The notes under the pieces are model-generated. The model did not search any database, had not been told where the DNA came from, and saw only the letters and a program-made list of their open reading frames with translations. A stretch of DNA of 64,000 nt, taken from CAJXZP01 sp963974475. GTDB taxonomy: Bacteria > Bacteroidota > Bacteroidia > Flavobacteriales_G > Salibacteraceae. Position 1 is the stretch's first letter, and each line of letters opens with the position of its first letter. The stretch lies in contig CAXBCR010000021.1 in the NCBI GenBank assembly GCA_963974475.1, forward strand, positions 1-64,000. The letters run 5' to 3'. Positions 9,736 to 16,442 of the stretch are shown piece after piece. A program made the position numbers and the translations under genes.

Positions 9736-11181
9736 ATGAAACAAATTATGTTTACTCCTTTATTAAAAAATAGTAAGCTCCATTTAAAACAAGTACTGAT
9801 TTTCAGTACTTGTTTTTTAATTAGCTCCAACCTAGTTTATTCTCAAAATAATTGGGAAAAAATAGATTCCATACATCTTGATGGGGGATATATAAATAAA
9901 ATAATTACCGATTCCTTAAATAATCAAATAGTCTTGGGAACAGTAAATATGCGAATACTTAATGGTGCCTCCTCTAGTTTAGTATTCACCTGGAGTACAG
10001 AAAATGGAGCCCGAGTATTATCACCTTATGACCCTAATGTTATGGGTACTGGGAATGTAAATTCATTAAAATTAGCCACCGATTCAATAGTGACTATTGG
10101 GTCTAGAGGAATTGCTATTTGGAGTAATAACGGATGGTCGTTCAACCTTGTTGATCTCAGTGCTAGTTTTCAGGATATTTTAGCGTACAAAGACCATTTT
10201 TTGGTAACCAATGGTTATTCTATTACAGTAAATGGAAAACGTACTGGAGCACTAATGGAATGGGATGGGGATACCACTTTTTCTGAATTTGAAAACATTA
10301 CCCAATCCATGGATCCATCAGGTGGGGTTTTTGAAGTGATTAAATACAAAAATGAAATTTACGTGGGTGGTAATGACATTGGCTTAAATGGAAGCGTGAT
10401 GAATAAAGTAATGAGATGGAATGGTACGCAATGGCGCGATTTGGATGGTGGCATTCTTCCATTAGGTAATTGGGGAGGAATAAACGATATGATTGTGTAT
10501 AAAGGTGATTTATATATGGGCGGTTTATTTATTCAAGATAATCACACCAAAGAGCACAATATAGCCCGATGGGATGGTAACAAATGGAAAACGGTAGGTG
10601 GTGGAGTTGGTAATTTAAGTGTAGGTATTGAATCTATTGAAGAAATGTATGTTGCAGATGGGTACTTATATGTGGTAGGCAAGTTTGCCACAGCTGGAGG
10701 TGTTCCTGCCCAAAACATAGCCCGTTGGGATGGCTATGAATGGTGTGGATGTGGCCCTACCCTAGATTCTTATACCTTAACTTCCATTACTAAGTTTAGA
10801 GACACTCTTTATATTGCCGGTATTTTTAATTATGTGGACGTAGATAAAAGAACCCATCTAGCTAAGTTTGTAGGAACAAATTTTGCCGATACCTGCGGTT
10901 CTACCGCAGTTGGAATAAAAACCATTGCACCACAAAAAGAATCCATAACAGGATATCCAAACCCAACATCGCATACCTTAAATTTCGACTTACCAAATCG
11001 TAATCCTCAAAAAATAGAAATTATTGTCCTCAATACCTTGAGCCAAGTAGTTTTTAAAAAACAGGTGTATGCTATCAATGGTCAGGTTCAAATTGATACT
11101 TCCACCCTCAAAAATGGGGCGTATTTTGGTGAAATTATTTCTGAAAAATCTAATTATGTATTTTCCTTTATTAAAAAATAG
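9736..11181 (+). CDS. T9SS-secreted Kelch-like propeller protein, copy 1 of a tandem pair
   Basis: 481 residues. The signal peptide is long (about 1-36, ending NLVYSQ). The body is a repeat-rich beta-propeller, with recurring units such as MRWNGTQWRDLDGG, IARWDGNKWKTVGGG and IARWDGYEWCGCGP, like the Kelch/galactose-oxidase-type repeats of Bacteroidota exoproteins. A type A T9SS sorting domain closes the protein (about 400-481; GYPNPTSHTLNFDL ... LKNGAYFGEI). From about residue 143 to the penultimate residues it is identical to the next gene. A terminator-like hairpin lies inside the signal-peptide codons (9786-9820). No enzymatic motif is seen. It is probably read from the 8281 transcript or a promoter inside that gene. 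Confidence 0.88.
   Translation: MKQIMFTPLLKNSKLHLKQVLIFSTCFLISSNLVYSQNNWEKIDSIHLDGGYINKIITDSLNNQIVLGTVNMRILNGASSSLVFTWSTENGARVLSPYDPNVMGTGNVNSLKLATDSIVTIGSRGIAIWSNNGWSFNLVDLSASFQDILAYKDHFLVTNGYSITVNGKRTGALMEWDGDTTFSEFENITQSMDPSGGVFEVIKYKNEIYVGGNDIGLNGSVMNKVMRWNGTQWRDLDGGILPLGNWGGINDMIVYKGDLYMGGLFIQDNHTKEHNIARWDGNKWKTVGGGVGNLSVGIESIEEMYVADGYLYVVGKFATAGGVPAQNIARWDGYEWCGCGPTLDSYTLTSITKFRDTLYIAGIFNYVDVDKRTHLAKFVGTNFADTCGSTAVGIKTIAPQKESITGYPNPTSHTLNFDLPNRNPQKIEIIVLNTLSQVVFKKQVYAINGQVQIDTSTLKNGAYFGEIISEKSNYVFSFIKK
9786..9820 (+). terminator. Terminator-like hairpin inside signal-peptide codons of copy 1
   Basis: A 14-bp perfect stem (AAAACAAGTACTGA, 9786-9799; its complement 9803-9816) with a 3-base loop runs into a T tract (six T's, 9813-9818). 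It sits 50 bp inside the ORF at 9736 and 77 bp beyond the stop of the previous gene. It has the form of an intrinsic terminator and could be the terminator of 8281-9708 or an attenuator of this gene. That it terminates is inferred. Confidence 0.55.
10167..11162 (+). repeat. 996-bp segment identical to 11575-12570 (tandem gene duplication, copy 1)
   Basis: Reading both copies side by side I find no difference between 10167-11162 and 11575-12570, an offset of 1408 bp. Upstream, about 300 bp (roughly 9870-10166) are clearly diverged, and the first about 110 bp of each gene are again nearly identical. Confidence 0.85.
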
Positions 11182-12589
11182 TAAGCTTCATTTAAAACAA
11201 GTACTGATTTTCAGTACTTGTTTTTTTATAAGCTCCAACCTAGTTTATTCTCAAAATAATTGGAAAAAAATAGATTCCATACACTTGGATGTGGGATATG
11301 TTGAAAAAATAATTTCGGATTCCGTAAATAATCAAATAGTCTTGGGTACAGTAAATATTAGAACACTTAATGGTTTATCCACCTGCGCTGTATTTACATG
11401 GAATCCAGAAAATGGGGCTAGGGTTCTATTACCTTATGACCCTATTGTTATGAGTACTGATAATATTGAAAGTTTACGAATGATTAATGATTCTATTTTC
11501 GCTATTGGAGCCAGAGCCATAACTATTTGGAAAAATAATAATTTAGTTTTAAACCTTTTTGATAACCAATCTCATTTTCAGGATATTTTAGCGTACAAAG
11601 ACCATTTTTTGGTAACCAATGGTTATTCTATTACAGTAAATGGAAAACGTACTGGAGCACTAATGGAATGGGATGGGGATACCACTTTTTCTGAATTTGA
11701 AAACATTACCCAATCCATGGATCCATCAGGTGGGGTTTTTGAAGTGATTAAATACAAAAATGAAATTTACGTGGGTGGTAATGACATTGGCTTAAATGGA
11801 AGCGTGATGAATAAAGTAATGAGATGGAATGGTACGCAATGGCGCGATTTGGATGGTGGCATTCTTCCATTAGGTAATTGGGGAGGAATAAACGATATGA
11901 TTGTGTATAAAGGTGATTTATATATGGGCGGTTTATTTATTCAAGATAATCACACCAAAGAGCACAATATAGCCCGATGGGATGGTAACAAATGGAAAAC
12001 GGTAGGTGGTGGAGTTGGTAATTTAAGTGTAGGTATTGAATCTATTGAAGAAATGTATGTTGCAGATGGGTACTTATATGTGGTAGGCAAGTTTGCCACA
12101 GCTGGAGGTGTTCCTGCCCAAAACATAGCCCGTTGGGATGGCTATGAATGGTGTGGATGTGGCCCTACCCTAGATTCTTATACCTTAACTTCCATTACTA
12201 AGTTTAGAGACACTCTTTATATTGCCGGTATTTTTAATTATGTGGACGTAGATAAAAGAACCCATCTAGCTAAGTTTGTAGGAACAAATTTTGCCGATAC
12301 CTGCGGTTCTACCGCAGTTGGAATAAAAACCATTGCACCACAAAAAGAATCCATAACAGGATATCCAAACCCAACATCGCATACCTTAAATTTCGACTTA
12401 CCAAATCGTAATCCTCAAAAAATAGAAATTATTGTCCTCAATACCTTGAGCCAAGTAGTTTTTAAAAAACAGGTGTATGCTATCAATGGTCAGGTTCAAA
12501 TTGATACTTCCACCCTCAAAAATGGGGCGTATTTTGGTGAAATTATTTCTGAAAAATCTAATTATGTATTCTCCTTTATTAAAAATTAG
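11156..12589 (+). CDS. T9SS-secreted Kelch-like propeller protein, copy 2 of a tandem pair
   Basis: The ATG at 11156 gives 477 residues starting MYFPLLKNSKL, which aligns with MFTPLLKNSKL of copy 1. A longer frame from 11069 is possible but would prepend residues antisense to the homology. The signal peptide ends NLVYSQ; the propeller repeats and type A sorting domain are identical to copy 1 from FQDILAY onward, while the first mature 110 residues are only about two-thirds identical. The start overlaps the last 26 bases of copy 1 in another frame. A hairpin with a T tract lies in its signal-peptide codons (11194-11227). Function is unknown; it is probably a surface or secreted binding protein. 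Confidence 0.85.
   Translation: MYFPLLKNSKLHLKQVLIFSTCFFISSNLVYSQNNWKKIDSIHLDVGYVEKIISDSVNNQIVLGTVNIRTLNGLSTCAVFTWNPENGARVLLPYDPIVMSTDNIESLRMINDSIFAIGARAITIWKNNNLVLNLFDNQSHFQDILAYKDHFLVTNGYSITVNGKRTGALMEWDGDTTFSEFENITQSMDPSGGVFEVIKYKNEIYVGGNDIGLNGSVMNKVMRWNGTQWRDLDGGILPLGNWGGINDMIVYKGDLYMGGLFIQDNHTKEHNIARWDGNKWKTVGGGVGNLSVGIESIEEMYVADGYLYVVGKFATAGGVPAQNIARWDGYEWCGCGPTLDSYTLTSITKFRDTLYIAGIFNYVDVDKRTHLAKFVGTNFADTCGSTAVGIKTIAPQKESITGYPNPTSHTLNFDLPNRNPQKIEIIVLNTLSQVVFKKQVYAINGQVQIDTSTLKNGAYFGEIISEKSNYVFSFIKN
11194..11227 (+). terminator. Terminator-like hairpin, end of copy 1 / signal-peptide codons of copy 2
   Basis: The same 14-bp stem as at 9786 (arms 11194-11207 and 11211-11224) is followed by a T run (11221-11227). 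It lies 13 bp after the stop of copy 1, the normal place for an intrinsic terminator, yet it is inside the coding sequence of copy 2. Confidence 0.6.
11575..12570 (+). repeat. 996-bp segment identical to 10167-11162 (tandem gene duplication, copy 2)
   Basis: This is the second member of the identical pair. Identity ends at 12571 (C here, T at 11163), just before the shared element around CCTTTATTAAAAA that occurs at the start of copy 1, at the junction and at the end of copy 2. Confidence 0.85.
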
Positions 12590-12669
12590 TAAGCCTTTTT
12601 AATTTTTCACCTAGGTTTATCCACTATCAAATTCATACCTTGCCCAGCAATTCAAAATAGAAAATCGAA

Positions 12670-13329
12670 ATGAACAACAATAAAACAGCCATTGTGATTG
12701 GTGCTACCGGATTAGTTGGCAAACAATTAGTTAGTCAACTTTTATCCCATTCTAAATTTTCTAAAGTCGTGTTGTTAGTCAGACGTTCTACAGGAATTAC
12801 CCATTCAAAGATGGAAGAAATGATTATCCAATTTGATGAACTTGAAAACCATAAAACACAAATTAAGGGCGATGTGCTATTTTCTTGCATGGGAACGACT
12901 ATAAAAAAAGCCAAAACCAAAGAAAATCAATTTAAAATAGATTACACCTATCAGTATCAAACCGCACAACTTGCGGCCGGTAATGGGGTAAAAACCTACG
13001 TATTGGTCTCCTCAGCAGGAGCCAACGCAAAATCAAACACGTTTTACTCTCGTATAAAAGGAGAATTAGAGGAGGCCGTCACTTCACTTCCATTTGAAAA
13101 AATTAGAATTCTACGTCCAAGTATATTAATGGGAAACAGAACGGAATTTAGACTTGGTGAAAAAATTGGAATTGGCTTGATGTCGGTACTCCAATACATT
13201 CCATTTCTAAAAAAATGGCGCGGTATTAAAGATACTGAAGTTGCCCAAGCAATGATTTCACTGGCTTTGGATACTAATTCAGATAAAGTGGTGGTAAAAC
13301 AATTGGATGAATTGTTTGAATTGAATTGA
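12670..13329 (+). CDS. NAD(P)-binding atypical SDR oxidoreductase (HTATIP2/TIP30-like)
   Basis: 219 residues. An N-terminal Rossmann motif GATGLVGKQLV (about 11-21) is followed by FSCMGTT, then VLVSSAGANAKS (about 114-125) and a Tyr-x3-Lys-like FYSRIKGELE, as in atypical short-chain dehydrogenases of the TIP30 group. By family this is a soluble cytoplasmic NAD(P)-dependent oxidoreductase or epimerase-like protein whose substrate cannot be told. The last codons and the stop lie inside a (TTGAA)6 microsatellite. It appears to be a single-gene unit. Confidence 0.8.
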   Translation: MNNNKTAIVIGATGLVGKQLVSQLLSHSKFSKVVLLVRRSTGITHSKMEEMIIQFDELENHKTQIKGDVLFSCMGTTIKKAKTKENQFKIDYTYQYQTAQLAAGNGVKTYVLVSSAGANAKSNTFYSRIKGELEEAVTSLPFEKIRILRPSILMGNRTEFRLGEKIGIGLMSVLQYIPFLKKWRGIKDTEVAQAMISLALDTNSDKVVVKQLDELFELN

Positions 13330-13345
13330 ATTGAATTGAATTGAA
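13316..13345 (+). repeat. Pentanucleotide microsatellite (TTGAA)6 across the stop codon of the SDR gene
   Basis: Six perfect copies of TTGAA run from 13316 to 13345 and include the stop codon at 13327-13329. All three frames of the repeat soon meet TGA, so changes in copy number could alter only the last few residues. Confidence 0.9.
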
Positions 13346-13399
13346 TTAATACGAATTCCCTAATATCCTAAATTTCAATCTTTAATATCCGTTTTCATA

Positions 13400-13425
13400 T
13401 ATACAACTATAAATATAGTTGTATA
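13400..13425 (+). promoter_or_regulatory. Perfect palindromic operator in front of blaI-like repressor gene
   Basis: Two 12-bp arms (TATACAACTATA / TATAGTTGTATA) flank a 2-base AA spacer, giving exact dyad symmetry over 26 bp, 28 bp before the repressor ATG. Another half site (TATAGTT) follows at 13434-13440, next to a -7-like TAGTATTG at 13442-13449. BlaI/MecI repressors bind short inverted repeats overlapping their own promoters, so this is most simply the autoregulatory operator. Confidence 0.7.
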
Positions 13426-13453
13426 ATTAGTTTTATAGTTATAGTATTGCGTT

Positions 13454-13825
13454 ATGTTATTGAAAAGGGAACTAACAAAAGCCGAAGAGCAAATAATGCA
13501 TGCAATTTGGCAAGTAGAAAAAGGATTTGCGAAAGACATTCTAGAAGTCATACCAGCGCCCAAACCTGCTTATAATACTGTGCTAACGGTGATACGCGTT
13601 TTAGTAACCAAGGGATTTGTAAAATTCAACACCTTTGGAAAATCTAACGAGTACTACCCTACTATCTCCAAGGATGAGTATTCTGGGGGACAATTACAAA
13701 ATCTCAAAAAGAAGTACTTCAACAATTCAAGTAAGCAAATGCTTTCATTTTTCTTAAAAGAGAATCAAATGGATTTAAATGAGGTAGATGAAATTTTAAA
13801 AATGATAAAAGATGATGAGCAGTAG
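13454..13825 (+). CDS. BlaI/MecI/CopY-family transcriptional repressor
   Basis: 123 residues. An N-terminal winged helix (about 5-75; LTKAEEQIMHAIWQVEKGFAKDILE, then a recognition helix with NTVLTVIRVLVTKGFV) matches the penicillinase-repressor family. The C-terminal helical part (about 85-120) is the dimerisation region. By family it binds as a dimer to an inverted repeat and is inactivated by proteolysis through the partner M56 membrane protease. The M56 gene overlaps it by 14 bp. A perfect palindrome lies just upstream. No beta-lactamase gene is nearby, so the regulated targets are unknown. Confidence 0.9.
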   Translation: MLLKRELTKAEEQIMHAIWQVEKGFAKDILEVIPAPKPAYNTVLTVIRVLVTKGFVKFNTFGKSNEYYPTISKDEYSGGQLQNLKKKYFNNSSKQMLSFFLKENQMDLNEVDEILKMIKDDEQ

Positions 13826-15032
13826 TTTTATTGATTCGCTAATTGAAATCAATGCGTACTTGGTTTCATTATCCATATTATGGTTTGTAATACGCCACAA
13901 AATTTCGTTTTTAAGTCAACGTTTGTTGCTCCTAGTGATACCTATTATTTCTTTGCTGATTTGGTATTTCAAATCACAATTATCGCAATCAGGGTTGGTT
14001 TTATCCGTCATACCGCTCGAACCATTTTTAGTTCAAAATACGGTTGCAGAAACCATTTCAAATCCTTTTTCATTTACCGTGAAAATGGCATATAGTCTTG
14101 GCGTAGTGGTATTCCTAGCAGTATTTGTTGTTAAAATTATTCGGGTGCTATTCTTTTTTAAAAATGCTCCTACAAACGGACACCTAAAACTGAATACGAC
14201 ATCCTTAGAAGATTCCTTTTCATTTTTCAACTTCATTCATATTCGCGCGGATTTGAACGAGGAAGAAAGACAGGTAGTACTTGAGCATGAGCTCATTCAT
14301 TACCAAAAACACCATTCTTTTGATTTAATGCTATTTGAGATTTACCATTCCCTTTTATGGTTCAATCCTCTTTTATTTTTAATGAAAAAAGAATTAATCA
14401 ACATCCATGAATTTGAGGTAGACCAAGAAATGTACGCATCGCATAAAACCAACTATATGCGTCATTTATTGAATTACGCTTTGGGTTCAAATGATTCTCA
14501 TTATTTATTAACGAGTCCGTTTTATTCAAAACTAACGCTCAAAAAACGTATAGAAACAATGAAAAATTCCAACAAATCAAATAATGTATTTCTTCTTTTA
14601 TCGCTACCTATTTTAGCCATTACTTTTATGGTGATATCATGCGAATCCAAAGATTTGGAAAGTCCTACCCCCGATTACGTAAAAACCACCGAGGCAAGAG
14701 CAAAAGCCGGAGTGGTCATGGACGTATCCGAATTAAGTAAACAGACAGCGTTTCCTGGAGGTACGGAAAAAATGTACACATTCTTAGTCGAAAACATAAA
14801 ATATCCAGAATCGGCCATTAACGATAGTATCGAAGGACGAGTTTTTGTAAATTTTGTAATTACCGAGAATGGTGAGGTAACCGAAGCCAAGGTAATTAGA
14901 GGTGTAAATGAAGCACTGGATGCGGAAGCATTACGGGTAATCAATTTAATGCCTCATTGGACTCCGGCAGAAAAAGACGGCAAAACGGTAGCAGTTCAAT
15001 TTAACCTACCCATTTCGTTTAAACTAAAGTAA
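13812..15032 (+). CDS. M56 (BlaR1-like) membrane metallopeptidase with C-terminal TonB domain
   Basis: 406 residues. There are four predicted membrane segments (about 13-27, 36-53, 95-115 and 257-275). The zinc protease motif HELIH is at 159-163, in the cytoplasmic loop before the last membrane segment. After it the protein continues into a periplasmic TonB C-terminal domain (about 310-406; FPGGTEKMYTFLVENIKYPE ... EGRVFVNFVITENGEV). There is no penicillin-binding sensor domain as in true BlaR1. By family it would sense an envelope signal and cleave the BlaI-type repressor encoded by the overlapping upstream gene. The start at 13812 (or the ATG at 13815) overlaps that stop, suggesting translational coupling. 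A terminator follows at 15040. Confidence 0.88.
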   Translation: MMSSSFIDSLIEINAYLVSLSILWFVIRHKISFLSQRLLLLVIPIISLLIWYFKSQLSQSGLVLSVIPLEPFLVQNTVAETISNPFSFTVKMAYSLGVVVFLAVFVVKIIRVLFFFKNAPTNGHLKLNTTSLEDSFSFFNFIHIRADLNEEERQVVLEHELIHYQKHHSFDLMLFEIYHSLLWFNPLLFLMKKELINIHEFEVDQEMYASHKTNYMRHLLNYALGSNDSHYLLTSPFYSKLTLKKRIETMKNSNKSNNVFLLLSLPILAITFMVISCESKDLESPTPDYVKTTEARAKAGVVMDVSELSKQTAFPGGTEKMYTFLVENIKYPESAINDSIEGRVFVNFVITENGEVTEAKVIRGVNEALDAEALRVINLMPHWTPAEKDGKTVAVQFNLPISFKLK

Positions 15033-15039
15033 AATATAT

Positions 15040-15075
15040 GGTTCAGGCTTTGTTTTTCACTTTGCCTGAACCTTT
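15040..15075 (+). terminator. Intrinsic terminator of the BlaI-M56 operon
   Basis: A 9-bp stem GGTTCAGGC (15040-15048) / GCCTGAACC (15064-15072) with a 15-base T-rich loop is followed by TTT, directly after the M56-TonB stop. Confidence 0.6.
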
Positions 15076-15130
15076 AAACTACCCACTTTTAGGTATTTTA
15101 AATCTGTTTTAATTGACAGATATTTGCAGT

Positions 15131-15268
15131 ATGGTAATGATAAACCAAAAAGCGGCAAAAGCATTCAAAAATCCAGCATTGGGATTTCCTGTTTTGGTCA
15201 AGAAAAAAGAATGTTGCGACAAAATTTCTCGTAAAGGTAGATATTGTAAAAGTTGCCCATTGGTGTAA
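15131..15268 (+). CDS. Small Cys-rich protein (45 residues)
   Basis: The ATG at 15131 opens a 45-codon frame to TAA at 15266. The C-terminal half reads KKKECCDKISRKGRYC followed by KSCPLV, giving a CC-x9-C-x2-C pattern that could bind a metal. The rest is basic. I recall short Bacteroidota proteins with a similar CC...HCKxCP ending but cannot verify the family. A near-consensus promoter (TTGACA then GATATTTG) lies just upstream. It is convergent with the DinB-like gene, whose stop is one base away. It is too short for ordinary gene callers. The Cys pattern and clean position make it plausibly real; function is unknown. Confidence 0.55.
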   Translation: MVMINQKAAKAFKNPALGFPVLVKKKECCDKISRKGRYCKSCPLV

Positions 15269-15269
15269 C

Positions 15270-15740
15270 CTACTTCGCTCGTTTTTGCAATTTCTTAAGC
15301 ATCGCTATTTGACCTAAATGATAATGAGAATGCTCAATTATTCCTAATAAATTTCGAAAGTAAGAACCGTACTTCTCATCCGTAAAAGCTTCATTTAAAA
15401 CGGTATCGGGTAATTTTTCAATCTGAGTTACAAGAAAAATTCCATCTTTCCACACCTGGGCTAAAAAATCTTCCCATTCCTTTTGAGAGGTAATTTCAGG
15501 AGCTGAAAAACTCTTTTCATCCTTTGCATTGAGTGGCTCTCCGTCCAGTACTTTGCCTACTTCATGCACATAATAATTGAGATGAAAAACCAATTCATAA
15601 ATCGAATTAAACCCAGGGATTTTGTGGCAAGCCATTTCTTGATTTACCGAGGTCAAAACAGATTTTAGGCTCACCGATGTCCAGTTCCCTCCAAAATATA
15701 ATTCCTTGACATGCTTTGCTAACTGACCCGCGATTTTCAT
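15270..15740 (-). CDS. DinB-superfamily protein
   Basis: 156 residues, a four-helix-bundle protein of the DinB/DUF1572 type. The putative metal triad is His in ELVFHLNYY (about residue 51) and two in EHSHYHLGQI (about 138-142), the H...HxxxH arrangement of the fold. By family these are possible metal-dependent thiol transferases, but most Bacteroidota members have no known substrate. It is a single-gene minus-strand unit, convergent with the small Cys-rich ORF. Confidence 0.8.
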   Translation of the reverse strand: MKIAGQLAKHVKELYFGGNWTSVSLKSVLTSVNQEMACHKIPGFNSIYELVFHLNYYVHEVGKVLDGEPLNAKDEKSFSAPEITSQKEWEDFLAQVWKDGIFLVTQIEKLPDTVLNEAFTDEKYGSYFRNLLGIIEHSHYHLGQIAMLKKLQKRAK

Positions 15741-15822
15741 TTATTTAAATTTGACTAAAAGTAAAAAAAAATCTTAAGCGCCCTACCCCCCTCATTTCAT
15801 TTAAGTTGGATAACCCAATTAG

Positions 15823-16266
15823 CTACTTTTTTGCCTTATGAACGTAAGCTTCTCCTTGAGGTAAATCGTAAAATGCTTTGGCCAATTCTAATGGTGGAAC
15901 TGCCAACTTTCGTAGTTTTAAATCTATCCAAGCACCATGAACCGTTACGTGCGCTGATTTTTTTCCTTGTTTATTGAAAATTTCGTGATGTATGGTCCAT
16001 TTAGACCCATCCGCTGGCATATCTCCTTTTAATACATTGACGGTCACTACATCGTCTGGAAGTAATTCACGCAAAAACGTGCATTCTTCTTTAAATAAAA
16101 TAGGACCTATAGCTAATTTCTCTAATTGATGGGCGTCATAGCCAGTACTGGTAATAAAACTTACTCGGGTAAAAGCGCAGTAATCATAATAGGCGGAATG
16201 GCGAACGTGACGGTTCTGATCCACATCAGACCAACGTACTTCAATGGTTTTTTCAAATGATTTCAT
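15823..16266 (-). CDS. Hotdog-fold acyl-CoA thioesterase (4-hydroxybenzoyl-CoA thioesterase type)
   Basis: 147 residues from the ATG at 16266 (MKSFEKTIEVRWSDVDQNRH). The motif RWSDVDQNRHVRHSAYYDY carries the Asp used by 4HBT/YbgC-type hotdog thioesterases, and the remainder has the single-domain hotdog pattern. By family it hydrolyses acyl-CoA thioesters in the cytoplasm. A longer frame starts at 16311, but a TACTTTTG promoter box at 16295-16302 lies inside that extension, so I prefer the shorter start. It lies downstream of dnaE on the same strand with 176 bp between. Confidence 0.85.
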   Translation of the reverse strand: MKSFEKTIEVRWSDVDQNRHVRHSAYYDYCAFTRVSFITSTGYDAHQLEKLAIGPILFKEECTFLRELLPDDVVTVNVLKGDMPADGSKWTIHHEIFNKQGKKSAHVTVHGAWIDLKLRKLAVPPLELAKAFYDLPQGEAYVHKAKK

Positions 16267-16294
16267 CGAAAATTCAAATTTATTTTTAGGCGCG

Positions 16295-16302
16295 CAAAAG
16301 TA
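16295..16302 (-). promoter_or_regulatory. Probable -7 element (TACTTTTG) of the thioesterase gene
   Basis: An exact TAnnTTTG match on the minus strand, 28 bp before the ATG at 16266. It helps choose that start over the one at 16311. Confidence 0.45.
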
Positions 16303-16336
16303 GGTAAGCATACCTTATTAACGTGGATTTTGGGTG

Positions 16337-16418
16337 GGGTATTTACAATGAACAGTTGGTAATAACACTCGTTAAAAATTGCACTTTGCAATTGGTGTTA
16401 ATATCTCACAAAATACCC
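16337..16418. repeat. Nested inverted repeats between dnaE and thioesterase gene
   Basis: Three concentric arms are seen: GGGTATTT (16337-16344) / AAATACCC (16411-16418), TAACAC (16363-16368) / GTGTTA (16395-16400) and AATTGCA (16377-16383) / TGCAATT (16387-16393) around a 3-base loop. This could fold as one long hairpin and may be the dnaE terminator, although no T tract follows. Confidence 0.4.
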
Positions 16419-16442
16419 ACACTCAAAAGTGTAACAAACCCA

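Noticed and set aside
11069..11181. Long 5' extension of the second tandem T9SS gene
   Set aside because: The residues from 11069 to 11155 come from copy 1's sorting-domain codons in another frame; the ATG at 11156 gives a signal peptide matching copy 1.
9736..12589. A frameshifted single gene rather than two genes
   Set aside because: Both frames carry complete signal peptide, propeller and sorting domain; the overlap is only 26 bp and is explained by tandem duplication.
13454..15268. Toxin-antitoxin module made of the BlaI-like gene and neighbours
   Set aside because: The partner is an M56-TonB membrane protease with a clear HELIH motif, matching the BlaI/BlaR1 type of pair; the small Cys-rich ORF is separated by a terminator.
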